From positions 1 through 33,897 of the forward strand of contig CAMLLW010000002.1 of assembly GCA_946481295.1 (NCBI GenBank): DNA of 33,897 nt, written 5' to 3'. Positions 8,337-17,207 of the stretch are shown here, one piece after another. Within the stretch, counting starts at the first letter, position 1. The number at the start of each line of letters is the position of its first letter. The notes beneath the pieces are model-generated. The model did not search any database. It was not told the origin of the DNA and saw nothing but the letters and a program-made list of their open reading frames with translations. The position numbers and the translations under genes are program-made. This DNA is from an uncultured Clostridia bacterium. GTDB taxonomy: Bacteria; Bacillota; Clostridia; Lachnospirales; UBA5962.

Positions 8337-9865
8337 TCCCATTCTATTGTGCCTGGAGGTTTAGATGTTATATCATATACAACTCTAGAAACATCATCAA
8401 CTTCATTTATTATTTTTGATGAAATATTACTTAATACTTCAAAATCTATGCGTGAAAAATCTGCACTCATTCCATCAACAGAAGATACAGACCTTATTGC
8501 AATTACTTCTCCATATCTTCTTTTATCTCCAACTACTCCAACGCTTTTTGCACCAACTAATACAGCAAAATATTGCCATGCACCATAATGATTTTCATCT
8601 TTTTCAATTTCTCTTCTTAAGATATGATCTACATTTTTTAATAAATTCAATTTTTCTTTTGTTACTTCTCCCATAATTCTTATAGAAAGTCCAGGACCAG
8701 GAAAAGGTTGTCTATATACAATTTCTTTTGGCAGATCTAGCAATAAACCTAACTTTCTTACTTCATCTTTGAATAAATTTCTTAATGGTTCTATTAATTC
8801 AAATTGCATATTCTCTGGTATTCCACCTACATTATGATGAGATTTTATTGTATCTGCTGTGCTTGTACCTGATTCAATTACATCTGGATAAATTGTACCT
8901 TGAGCTAAAAAACTAATATCATCTAATTTTTTAGATTCATTTTCAAATATATCTATAAAAGTTTTACCTATTATTTTTCTTTTTTCTTCTGGAGATACTA
9001 TTCCTTTTAAATTATTCAAAAATACATCTTGGGCATCTTTTGCAATTAAATTTAAATTCATATTACTAAAAGTATTTACTACTTGTTCAAATTCACCTTT
9101 ACGTAAAAGCCCATTATTTACAAAAATACATGTTAATTGATTTCCTATAGCTTTACTTAAAAGTGCAGCTACTACACTAGAATCTACTCCACCACTTAAA
9201 GCACATAAAACTTTTTTATTTCCTACTTTTATTCTTATATCTTCTATTATATTATCTATAATATTTTCTATAAGCCATTTATCATTTATATTGCATATAT
9301 CTATAAAATTTTTTAAAATTTGCATTCCAAATTCAGTATGAGTAACTTCAAGATGAAATTGTATTCCGTAAATTTTATTTTCTATATCTTCTATAGCAAC
9401 ATAATCTGTATCTTTACTAATAGCTACTTTTTTAAAATTAGACGGTATTTTTACTACTTTATCCATATGTGACATCCAAGTTATTTGCTTCTCTTTTGTG
9501 TTTTTAAATAAAATACTATTACTATCAATTACTTCAATTTCTGTTTTCCCAAATTCCTTTATTTGACCAGGCTCTACTTTTCCTCCTAATTTTTGAGATA
9601 TAATTTGCATTCCATAGCAAATACCTAATATAGGGATATTTAAATCAAAAATTTTTTTATCTAAATCAAAAGCATCTTTTTCATATACAGAATCTGGTCC
9701 TCCTGATAGTATAATACCTTTTAAATTTTTATCATTTTTTAAAATATCAAAATCTATTTTATGAGATACTAATTTTGAATAAACATTTAACTCACGTATT
9801 CTTCTTACTATTAATTGATTATATTGACTTCCATAATCTAGAACTAAAATATACTCTTTATCCAT
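8333..9865 (-). CDS. guaA: GMP synthase (glutamine-hydrolysing)
   Basis: A 510-residue enzyme converting XMP to GMP with ATP and glutamine, the last step of guanine nucleotide synthesis. It has an N-terminal class I glutaminase with nucleophile C83 (GICYGMQ) and H171/E173. The ATP-pyrophosphatase domain has the P-loop SGGVDSS (224-230), and the C-terminal dimerisation domain has FPGPGLSIRIMGEV. The length is normal. One oddity is that the usual FHPE motif around the catalytic His-Glu pair reads FHLE here, with both catalytic residues kept. The ATG follows the guaB stop TAA with no gap, and its ribosome binding site (GGGAGG) lies in the last guaB codons, so the two are translationally coupled. 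Confidence 0.97.
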   Translation of the reverse strand: MDKEYILVLDYGSQYNQLIVRRIRELNVYSKLVSHKIDFDILKNDKNLKGIILSGGPDSVYEKDAFDLDKKIFDLNIPILGICYGMQIISQKLGGKVEPGQIKEFGKTEIEVIDSNSILFKNTKEKQITWMSHMDKVVKIPSNFKKVAISKDTDYVAIEDIENKIYGIQFHLEVTHTEFGMQILKNFIDICNINDKWLIENIIDNIIEDIRIKVGNKKVLCALSGGVDSSVVAALLSKAIGNQLTCIFVNNGLLRKGEFEQVVNTFSNMNLNLIAKDAQDVFLNNLKGIVSPEEKRKIIGKTFIDIFENESKKLDDISFLAQGTIYPDVIESGTSTADTIKSHHNVGGIPENMQFELIEPLRNLFKDEVRKLGLLLDLPKEIVYRQPFPGPGLSIRIMGEVTKEKLNLLKNVDHILRREIEKDENHYGAWQYFAVLVGAKSVGVVGDKRRYGEVIAIRSVSSVDGMSADFSRIDFEVLSNISSKIINEVDDVSRVVYDITSKPPGTIEWE

Positions 9866-10990
9866 TTACACCCTCCCAAAATAATTAGGTGCATCTTTTA
9901 TAATGCTTAAAGAATGTGGATGACTTTCATTTAACCCATTATTAGTAATTTTTATAAATTTAGCCTTACGAGAAATTTCCGCAATATTTCTAGCACCATT
10001 ATAACCTAAACCACTTCTAATACCTCCACATATTTGAAACAAGATATCTCTTACACTACCTTTATATTTAACAAGTGCTTCTATTCCTTCTGGTACAAGT
10101 TTACTTTGTTTTTTAGCATTTTGAAAATATCTTTCACTAGATCCTCTTTTCATAGCAACTAAACTTCCCATACCAACATATGATTTATATTTTACTCCAT
10201 CTATTTCAATAATTTCTCCTGGTGCTTCATCTGTTCCACTTAACATTTGACCAAGCATAACAACATTTGCTCCTGCTCCAAATGCTTTACAAATATCACC
10301 GCTAGTTTTTATACCACCGTCAGCTATAATCTTAACATTTGTATGTTTACATGCAGATGATACTTCCATTATTGCAGTTATTTGTGGTACACCAACACCT
10401 GCTATAACTCTTGTTGTGCATATAGACCCAGGTCCTATTCCCACTCTTAATGCATCTGCGCCAGCTTCTATTAAATCTAAAGCTGCTTCTTTTGTCGCAA
10501 TATTACCGGCTATAACTTCTAAATCCGGAAAATTTGTTTTAGAATATCTAACTGCATACAATATATTTTCAGAATGACCATGTGCTGAATCTATAACAAC
10601 TACATCTATTCCTGTATTATATAATGCTTTTAATCTATCTTCAAAATCACTACCTATTGATACACTTGCACTAACTAATAATTTACCATCCTTACCTTTA
10701 ACAGCAGTTGATTCAAAATCCTTAATATTTTTTACTTTTTTTACTTCTTCACATTGATCTTCTATAGAAAAATTTTTATGTATTATTCCTATTCCACCCA
10801 TTTGAGCCATTGTTATTGCCATATTATGATCACAAATAGTATCCATAGGACTAGCAATTATAGGTATATTTAATTTTATATTTTTAGTTAAATTTGTTTC
10901 TAAATTTGTTTCTAGTGGGACAACATTAGAATATTGAGGTACTAAAAGTACATCATCAAATGTTAATCCTTCTGATATAATATCACTCAT
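9866..10990 (-). CDS. guaB: IMP dehydrogenase lacking the CBS (Bateman) domain
   Basis: Oxidises IMP to XMP with NAD, the committed step to GMP. At 374 residues it is about 110 shorter than the usual enzyme. The catalytic barrel is complete: LTFDDVLLVP, the NAD/IMP region SAHGHS, the loop GIGPGSICTTR with catalytic C191, GGIKTSGD, the mobile flap and AGGIRSGLGY-like QICGGIRSGLGY. The region between about residue 88 (EEVKKVKN) and residue 101 (DGKLLVSASV), where two CBS motifs normally sit, is replaced by about a dozen residues. CBS-less IMPDHs are known and remain active but lose nucleotide control through that domain. AAGGAGG lies 6 bases before the ATG. A purine riboswitch precedes the gene. 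Confidence 0.95.
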   Translation of the reverse strand: MSDIISEGLTFDDVLLVPQYSNVVPLETNLETNLTKNIKLNIPIIASPMDTICDHNMAITMAQMGGIGIIHKNFSIEDQCEEVKKVKNIKDFESTAVKGKDGKLLVSASVSIGSDFEDRLKALYNTGIDVVVIDSAHGHSENILYAVRYSKTNFPDLEVIAGNIATKEAALDLIEAGADALRVGIGPGSICTTRVIAGVGVPQITAIMEVSSACKHTNVKIIADGGIKTSGDICKAFGAGANVVMLGQMLSGTDEAPGEIIEIDGVKYKSYVGMGSLVAMKRGSSERYFQNAKKQSKLVPEGIEALVKYKGSVRDILFQICGGIRSGLGYNGARNIAEISRKAKFIKITNNGLNESHPHSLSIIKDAPNYFGRV

Positions 10991-11060
10991 AAATATCCTC
11001 CTTGTTTTTTAATTAAAAAAATAATACCATCTTTGCTATTATTCCTACACAGAATATAAA

Positions 11061-11116
11061 AATGATATTAAAAAATAAAAAAAACAAGTGATAATGTTTT
11101 TTATTCTAATATCATT
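11061..11116 (-). promoter_or_regulatory. Expression platform of the guaB riboswitch
   Basis: Downstream of the aptamer the minus strand holds a weak hairpin (AATAAAAAACA with TGTTTTTTTTATT) and then AATATCATT. The last element (11061-11069) is an exact complement of AATGATATT (11108-11116), which contains the 3' strand of aptamer stem P1. P1 and this long hairpin therefore exclude each other. A T-rich stretch follows. Whether ligand gives ON or OFF cannot be settled by eye. Confidence 0.55.
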
Positions 11117-11179
11117 ATAGTATTTCATTTACGGTGAAATGTAGAAACAGCTAACCTTATTATAGCTATATACAATGAT
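11111..11179 (-). promoter_or_regulatory. Purine riboswitch aptamer, guanine type
   Basis: A 69-base three-way junction upstream of guaB. P1 is nine pairs (ATCATTGTA with TATAATGAT, one G-U). P2 is short (AGCTA with TAGCT) with a loop ending GG. J2/3 reads TTTCTAC as in known purine riboswitches. P3 is ATTTCA/TGAAAT with the loop CCGTAAA, whose CC can kiss the GG of L2. J3/1 reads ACTAT, which puts a C at the ligand-pairing position and indicates guanine or hypoxanthine rather than adenine. Location before guaBA fits. Odd points are that P2 is shorter and more AT-rich than the family norm and P1 has a G-U. Confidence 0.85.
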
Positions 11180-11207
11180 TTATTTATTTAATTAATTGTT
11201 TCATTAC

Positions 11208-11236
11208 ATTTTAATTGAATATAAAGATTTTATCAA
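11208..11236 (-). promoter_or_regulatory. Promoter of the guaBA transcript
   Basis: On the minus strand TTGATA, 17 bases, TAAAAT. The start would fall near 11201, about 20 bases before the riboswitch aptamer, as expected for a leader of this kind. Confidence 0.6.
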
Positions 11237-11250
11237 TAATAATTTTTATA

Positions 11251-12246
11251 TTATTTAGCGTATTTTATTATAAAAAGCTCTAAATTTAAAATTTGATTAG
11301 TGATTTTACCTGTTTTTATTCCTATATCTATTTCTAAACAATCATTTAATGCATCCATAATTTTATTAAACTTAAAATTTTTACTTTGTTTTAAAATTGA
11401 TTTAACAATAAAATTTCTTGTACCTAATTCATTTGCAATTTCTTGTTCTGACATACCTTTTTTACTTAAATTTTTACATTGTAACATTAATCTAAATTGT
11501 CGTGCTATCATTGAAAATATTACTATTGGTTGTTCTTTAAGTAAAATTAAATTATTATATTCATCTAAAGCTTTTTTGCAATTTTTATATCCTATAGCAT
11601 CTACTAATTCAAATATTTTTGCTTCTAAAGTCTTACTACACAATAAAGATATATCATCTATTGTTATTTCTTCTCCCTCATCTTTATAATAAATAAGTTT
11701 ATTTAACTCTAATTTTATATTTTCCATATTAGATGAAATAGTATTTAAAAATTTTATTGCTGTATCTACTTTTATTTCTCTATTATTTTTATTACAAATA
11801 TCTATAACCCAATTAATAAGATATTTTTCTGTTGGTTTTTCTAAATTAGATATATATCCAAATTTATTTACTTCTTTATATAACTTATTTCTTTTATCTA
11901 TATTATTTTCAATAAATAAAACTACTGTACTTATTGCAATTTCTTGTATTGATTTTGCTATTAATTCGCTTATATCTTTTTGACCAGATACAAATAAATC
12001 TGTATTTTTTAAAATTATAAGTCTATAATCAGATAAAAATGGTATAGTTACAAATGAATTTAAAATAGTATTAACATCATTAATTTTGCCTTCAAATATA
12101 TCTAAATTCATCATATAGTTATTTTTATCTAAAATAGAATTTTTAAATTTTGTTTCATATTCCTTTTTTAAATAATTTTCTTCTCCATACAATAAATAAA
12201 CTCTTTTAAATTGCTTATTTTTTAAATCTTTATCTAAGTTATTCAT
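11251..12246 (-). CDS. holA: DNA polymerase III delta subunit
   Basis: A 331-residue clamp-loader subunit of the YqeN/HolA family, which opens the sliding clamp and hands it to DNA. The N terminus VYLLYGEENYLKKEY is the typical start of this family. A degenerate AAA+-like domain and a C-terminal collar domain (FSMIARQFRLMLQCKNLSKKGMSEQEIANELG) follow. The AGGTG ribosome site overlaps the comEC stop, and only 6 bases separate the genes, so comEC-holA is an operon. I see no strong terminator after it, so some read-through into the guaB leader is possible. Confidence 0.93.
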   Translation of the reverse strand: MNNLDKDLKNKQFKRVYLLYGEENYLKKEYETKFKNSILDKNNYMMNLDIFEGKINDVNTILNSFVTIPFLSDYRLIILKNTDLFVSGQKDISELIAKSIQEIAISTVVLFIENNIDKRNKLYKEVNKFGYISNLEKPTEKYLINWVIDICNKNNREIKVDTAIKFLNTISSNMENIKLELNKLIYYKDEGEEITIDDISLLCSKTLEAKIFELVDAIGYKNCKKALDEYNNLILLKEQPIVIFSMIARQFRLMLQCKNLSKKGMSEQEIANELGTRNFIVKSILKQSKNFKFNKIMDALNDCLEIDIGIKTGKITNQILNLELFIIKYAK

Positions 12247-12252
12247 TTTATA

Positions 12253-14616
12253 TCACCTATTTAACATCTTATAAATATATATTTTATTGCCATTTGTTTT
12301 TATAGTTATTGCACCATCTTTAGAAGTTGTATATAACGGAATATTTTTTTGAATTAAAATATCCTGTACTTTAGAGCTTGGATGATTATATAAATTATTT
12401 GCTCCTGCACTTGCAACTGCTATTATTGGATTTACTTCATCTATAAATTCTTCTGAATTAGAATTTTTAGAACCATGATGTCCTAAATTAAATACGTGAG
12501 CAGATACATTCTTTTTAGCATTTAAAATACTATTTTCTTCTGCTTTACCTATATCTCCAGTAAAAAGAAAACTAATATCTTTATAATTTAATTTAATAAC
12601 TAGTGAAACACTATTTTCATCTGTATAGTAAGAATCTAAAAAGGGGTGAATAACTTCAAAATCTAATCCTTTTTCTGATAAAAATTTATAGTCATCTTTA
12701 ATAAAATTTAATTTGATATTATAATCATTACATAACTTACTTAAAATTAAATACATATTTAATTCTTTATCAGATTTAAATGGAATATATATTTCTTTTA
12801 TTTTCTTCTTACCTATAAGTTCTATTATTCCCATAACATGATCTTCATCTAAATGAGTTACAAAAACTTTGTCTATTTTTTTAACTTTTTTACTGTCTAA
12901 AAATGGTTTTACAACTTTTATACCTGTATTTTCTCCAAGAGGTCTACTTATCCAACCACCACCATCTATTAAATATACTTCATTTTTTAACTTTATGAAT
13001 ATAGATTCACCTTGACCTACATCTATAAATGTTACTTCTAAATTAGAGGGTGTAAAAATTTTTAAACATATTAATAATATAATATATAAACTACAAAAAC
13101 TAATAAATTGTTTAAACTTATTTTTAAATTTTTCTTTTTTTACTGAAAATACATATAAAAAAAAGCATATCAAAAAATATTCTATAATTACTGTCCAAAA
13201 TTTTCTTGAACCTACTAATATTGTTGCAAAAGGTAGCTTTGCAAAAAATTCACATATAAATTCATAGAATCTAAGAATTAAATATACACTTCCAGATAAA
13301 ATTTTAGCTATATATAAATTAAATATTCCAATAAATCCAATCAAAAACCCTAAAACAATTAAAATCTCAGTAGTAGATACAATTGCTAAATTAGCAATTA
13401 TAGAATAAGGCATTATATATGAAAAATAATATGCTGATATTGGTGTAATAGCTATAGTTGTTATTGTAGATAATGCTAAGGCATTTCTAAATTTAATTTT
13501 ACTAGATAAGAAATTCAAACTTTTTATTTTTAAAAATATAGTGGTATATATTTTATCTATTATATTTGTACCTAATCCAATACCTAAAACAATTATAAAA
13601 GTAAATTCAAATCCTACATCCCATAAAAATAATGGTTGGTAAAACAATAATAATATAATAGCAAAAGACATAGAAGTTAAAAAATCTGTCTCTCTATAAA
13701 ATAATTTACCTATTATTACTATACTAGACATAATAACAGCTCTAACAACAGATGCCCCACTTCCAACCATAATACAATATAAAAATATAAAAATAAGTGT
13801 AATAATAGCACTAGTTCTAGGATTTAAAAATTTATTTAAAATATTATTTAATAATAAATTTAAAATTGCTATATGTATTCCTGAAATTACAATTATATGA
13901 TATATTCCAGATATTTTATAAAGATCAACTATATAATCATCTAAGTCAGACTTATCTCCTACAATCATCGATTTCATTATACCACTTTGTTTTTCAGGTA
14001 AAGTATTATCAAAAACACTTATAATATTATTTTTAATTTTATTTAAAGTTTTATTGATAGAATAATTAATTTTACCTTTTTCTAATACTTTAGAACTTAA
14101 TTTATATTCTATTCCTCTACCTTTTAAATATAAAAATTCATCGAAGCCACCTAAATTTCTTTTTCTGTCTAAAAGGGTTAATTTACCTTCTATTTTAATA
14201 TTTTGACCAATTTCAACAAATTCATTACTAGGTAAAGTAGCTTGTACTTTAAAATTATTATAAAATACTTTATCAAAATATGATATACTATTAGTTTTTA
14301 ATATAATTTTTTGTTTGCCTTTTTTTGTATAAGAATAATTTTTTACAATACCATCTATTTTAACAACTTTATTTTCTATTGCTAAATTTTCTATATATGT
14401 ATTTTTAGGTTTAATAGAATTTGATATTAATGTATAACCTATTAAAAAACTTAAAATAAATGAAAATATTATTTTTAAATTATAAATTTTATTTAAAATA
14501 AATGTTATAATAACAGAAATAATAAAAATAATACATATATATAAACTATTAAAATAATATCCACTTATTATTCCACTAATTAAAAACAACATAAAACAAA
14601 ATAATGGTCTTTTCAT
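12253..14616 (-). CDS. comEC: Competence channel protein ComEC/Rec2
   Basis: A polytopic membrane protein thought to form the channel that takes up single-stranded DNA. The start chosen is the ATG at 14614-14616 (MKRPLFCF), with AGGTGG 6 bases upstream. An in-frame ATG ten codons earlier has no such site. Order: N-terminal helices, a DUF4131-type soluble domain (to about residue 200), and the competence domain with many helices (about 210-490, SGIHIAIL, GSGASVVRAVIM). The C-terminal metallo-beta-lactamase domain has FIDVGQGES, the metal motif HLDEDH, LFTGD and GHHGS. About 787 residues, full length. It is cotranscribed with holA. comEA lies separately at 19327-19977, so DNA uptake genes are present but split. 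Confidence 0.95.
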   Translation of the reverse strand: MKRPLFCFMLFLISGIISGYYFNSLYICIIFIISVIITFILNKIYNLKIIFSFILSFLIGYTLISNSIKPKNTYIENLAIENKVVKIDGIVKNYSYTKKGKQKIILKTNSISYFDKVFYNNFKVQATLPSNEFVEIGQNIKIEGKLTLLDRKRNLGGFDEFLYLKGRGIEYKLSSKVLEKGKINYSINKTLNKIKNNIISVFDNTLPEKQSGIMKSMIVGDKSDLDDYIVDLYKISGIYHIIVISGIHIAILNLLLNNILNKFLNPRTSAIITLIFIFLYCIMVGSGASVVRAVIMSSIVIIGKLFYRETDFLTSMSFAIILLLFYQPLFLWDVGFEFTFIIVLGIGLGTNIIDKIYTTIFLKIKSLNFLSSKIKFRNALALSTITTIAITPISAYYFSYIMPYSIIANLAIVSTTEILIVLGFLIGFIGIFNLYIAKILSGSVYLILRFYEFICEFFAKLPFATILVGSRKFWTVIIEYFLICFFLYVFSVKKEKFKNKFKQFISFCSLYIILLICLKIFTPSNLEVTFIDVGQGESIFIKLKNEVYLIDGGGWISRPLGENTGIKVVKPFLDSKKVKKIDKVFVTHLDEDHVMGIIELIGKKKIKEIYIPFKSDKELNMYLILSKLCNDYNIKLNFIKDDYKFLSEKGLDFEVIHPFLDSYYTDENSVSLVIKLNYKDISFLFTGDIGKAEENSILNAKKNVSAHVFNLGHHGSKNSNSEEFIDEVNPIIAVASAGANNLYNHPSSKVQDILIQKNIPLYTTSKDGAITIKTNGNKIYIYKMLNR

Positions 14617-14644
14617 AATACCACCTATAATTATTTTAGTATAC

Positions 14645-14680
14645 AAAAAATAAAGCTTTGCTAATAAGCAAAGCTTTATA
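14645..14680 (-). terminator. Terminator between the purine permease and comEC
   Basis: On the minus strand AAAGCTTTGCT, a short loop, AGCAAAGCTTT, then a T run. It overlaps the stop codon of the permease. Only about 30 bases separate it from the comEC start, so comEC either has a promoter inside this short space or depends on read-through. Confidence 0.88.
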
Positions 14681-16097
14681 ATTTAATTGCAAAAACTATA
14701 AATTTTAAAATAAATAATAACGTTATTCCTAATGTAATAGGATGAATTTGTTTAAATTCTTTTTTAGATATCTTAACAACACAATAAGTAATAAGTCCTG
14801 CAGCTATTCCATCTGAAATACTATATACTGCAGTCATAAATAAAATCATTATAAATGCAGGTGCTGCTTCACAAAAATCTGACCAATTAATATTAGTTAA
14901 TGATGAAGCAATCATTATACCAACAATTATTAATGAAGGTGCTGTTACTTCTGTAGGTATTGCCCCAATTACTCCTGAGAAAGGAATACAAAGAAAAAAT
15001 AATATACAAATTACTATTCCTGTTAAACCAGTTCTACCTCCAGCTGATATACCAGATGTACTTTCTACAAATACAGTAACATTAGAGGAACCTGTTAATG
15101 AACCTGTTACAGTAGCTAAGCTATCAAAAAACATAGCTTTTTCCATTTTTGTAGACAATCCTTTACTTTTTACAAAAGAATCTTCATTACTATCATCTTT
15201 TAAAAATCCAACAATCCTACCTGTACCAATAAAACTACCTAAACTATCAAATAAATCTGCAATTGTTAAAGCAAAAACAGCTATAACAACTAATAGAGTT
15301 TTTTCTGGCGAAGTAAATAATGTTCTAAATCCATATTCTCCAAACATTGCAAAGAAAACTTCTTTTATAGAACTTACATTTGAAAAATCAAATAATTTTA
15401 CATTTGAAAAATTTATAACTCCCATAATAACACCTATAATTGTTGTTATTATAATTCCAATAAAAATAGCACTTTTTATTCCAATAGATATTAGTGCAAT
15501 TGTGATAAATAAACCTAATATAGATAAAATTAAATTAGGATTATTTAAATGAGCTAATGCAGGTACTATAGATCCATTAGAAATAACTGAACCTGCATCT
15601 GTTATATTATATGAACCATGATCTGAAGTAAATTGTAAAAATCCACCATTTTTAAGACCTGAATACGCTATGAATAATCCTATACCTCCGGATATAGCAT
15701 ATCTTAAAGACTGCGGTATAGCAACTATAAGATACTTTCTTAATTTAGTTATATTTATTATTACCATTAAAAGCCCACTTAAAAAAGTAATAGCTAACGC
15801 TTCTTGCCATCTAAAACCCATTGCTCCACAAACAGTAAATGCAAATAGAGCATTTATCCCCATTCCAGGTGCTAATGCATATGGAAGATTTGCACCTAAA
15901 GCCATTAATAATGTCCCTATTATTGATGACACTATTGTTGATATAAACATAGCTTGTACTGGTATTCCATCTACAGACGATAAAATTTTAGGGTTTACAA
16001 AAATTATGTACACTACTGTAAAAAACGTTATAATACCAGCCATAACTTCCGTCTTTACATTTGTCCCATTTTCTTTTAACTTGAAGAATTTTTCCAA
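14676..16097 (-). CDS. Purine (guanine/hypoxanthine or adenine) permease, NCS2 AzgA/PbuG type
   Basis: A polytopic uptake protein of the NCS2 family (AzgA/PbuG branch). The frame is open from 16187, but a GGAGGG site lies 7 bases before a TTG at 16095-16097 (LEKFFKLKENGTN). That start gives 473 residues, the usual family length, and matches where homology begins. Conserved features: VKTEVMAGIITFFTVVYIIFVNP, the substrate region ALAPGMGINALFAFTVC, then FVESTSGISAGGRTGLTG. It contains about 12-14 helices. I see no riboswitch in its leader, unlike guaB. It likely serves purine salvage. Which base it prefers cannot be read directly. Confidence 0.92.
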   Translation of the reverse strand: MEKFFKLKENGTNVKTEVMAGIITFFTVVYIIFVNPKILSSVDGIPVQAMFISTIVSSIIGTLLMALGANLPYALAPGMGINALFAFTVCGAMGFRWQEALAITFLSGLLMVIINITKLRKYLIVAIPQSLRYAISGGIGLFIAYSGLKNGGFLQFTSDHGSYNITDAGSVISNGSIVPALAHLNNPNLILSILGLFITIALISIGIKSAIFIGIIITTIIGVIMGVINFSNVKLFDFSNVSSIKEVFFAMFGEYGFRTLFTSPEKTLLVVIAVFALTIADLFDSLGSFIGTGRIVGFLKDDSNEDSFVKSKGLSTKMEKAMFFDSLATVTGSLTGSSNVTVFVESTSGISAGGRTGLTGIVICILFFLCIPFSGVIGAIPTEVTAPSLIIVGIMIASSLTNINWSDFCEAAPAFIMILFMTAVYSISDGIAAGLITYCVVKISKKEFKQIHPITLGITLLFILKFIVFAIKL

Positions 16098-16154
16098 TTT
16101 TGTTCCCTCCAAACATTTTTTATATACAAAATTAGTGTATAATGAGAAAAATTT

Positions 16155-16184
16155 ATTATAAACCACATTACTGTACTTATGCAA
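16155..16184 (-). promoter_or_regulatory. Promoter of the purine permease
   Basis: On the minus strand TTGCAT, 18 bases, TATAAT. The start would be near 16148, about 50 bases before the TTG start codon. Confidence 0.55.
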
Positions 16185-16244
16185 CATAAAACTGCAAATT
16201 TGTATATATTTAAATACTATTTATTATAAATTGACAATTATATT

Positions 16245-17198
16245 TTAAATAACAAGGCTTTCATTTTTCTCAAATGGTTGGCTCAAGTTAATTTTATCAG
16301 AAAATTCATTTACTTTCTCTGATGAAATTAAAAATTGGACTTTTTGTATTCTATTGCCACTTAAATTTATAAGAGTATTTACTATAGAATATATAAATAA
16401 TTCTTGCATTTTATCATCTTCTTTAAGTTTTATTAAAAAATCTGAACTAAGATCTACATAACATGTCTTATTTATAGTAGTAGCATCTAAAAGTTTTACG
16501 TCATTTATTAAATTATAAGCATTTTTAGAACCCTGTAAAATTTGATTTATAACTTGTTCTTCTAAGCTTTGATCTGAATGTATTTCAATTTCTCTATCTT
16601 CAGTAAATAATCTCATTTTTTCTTTATTAACAAAATAAAATGTTACAACATGTTTATTTGCTTCTTCTTGTTTCATATCTGGGCTTATAATTACATTATT
16701 TCTTGTTAATTCTCCTAATGGTTCACCATTATAAATTAATTGTTTACCATTATCAGTTAAAAATGTAACACCTTCTATTCCAGATATATCAGTTAAAGTC
16801 CAAACTAATAAAGTCCTAAATAAAACATCTTCCCATGGTTCTAAATTTAAATATTTATTTGATAAAGTAATTTTTACTAAATTATCTTCTATATTGACAT
16901 TTTCAATAACTATATTTTTAAATAAATTAGAATTATTAAAATTTGATTTATTAACATTAAAAAATTCATCTAGTACTAAAGAAATTTTATCTTTTTTATC
17001 CGTTTTTGATATTGTCTTTTTTTCTATATCTATTTTTTTATTCATATAATTTATGAAATATATATTTACTTGTTCTGAATTATTATCTGTAATTATTTTA
17101 TTTTTAAAAAATATAAAAAATATAGCTACACCTATGATAATTAAAATAATAAAAAAAATAATTTTAAAAGCATTATTTTTATACAAAGTACGCATCAC
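16245..17198 (-). CDS. Membrane-anchored protein with two GerMN domains
   Basis: A 317-residue protein with a membrane helix at about 12-31, then two copies of the GerMN (sporulation/spore germination) fold. The first begins VNIYFINYMNKKI and the second VVTFYFVNKEKMRLF. No lipobox is visible, so it is a membrane anchor rather than a lipoprotein. The first two codons are GTG ATG, with AAAGG just ahead; either may start translation. It lies 9 bases after the sensor kinase and is the last gene of that cluster. GerMN proteins act in spore germination or at the envelope. In this position it may modulate or respond to the two-component system, much as YycH/YycI do for WalK. That is inference only. 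Confidence 0.8.
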   Translation of the reverse strand: MMRTLYKNNAFKIIFFIILIIIGVAIFFIFFKNKIITDNNSEQVNIYFINYMNKKIDIEKKTISKTDKKDKISLVLDEFFNVNKSNFNNSNLFKNIVIENVNIEDNLVKITLSNKYLNLEPWEDVLFRTLLVWTLTDISGIEGVTFLTDNGKQLIYNGEPLGELTRNNVIISPDMKQEEANKHVVTFYFVNKEKMRLFTEDREIEIHSDQSLEEQVINQILQGSKNAYNLINDVKLLDATTINKTCYVDLSSDFLIKLKEDDKMQELFIYSIVNTLINLSGNRIQKVQFLISSEKVNEFSDKINLSQPFEKNESLVI

Positions 17199-17207
17199 CC
17201 TTTAAAT

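Noticed and set aside
8349-8676. Open frames antisense to guaA, and similar ones antisense to other genes
   Set aside because: They lack ribosome sites and mirror strongly conserved proteins on the other strand; AT-rich coding DNA gives such shadows often.
16098-16187. Thirty extra N-terminal residues on the purine permease
   Set aside because: Family homology starts at the TTG at 16097, which has a GGAGGG site 7 bases upstream; the -10 of the likely promoter lies inside the longer frame.
14600-16240. A second purine riboswitch before the permease
   Set aside because: I looked for TTTCTAC and CCGTAA type motifs on the leader strand and found none.
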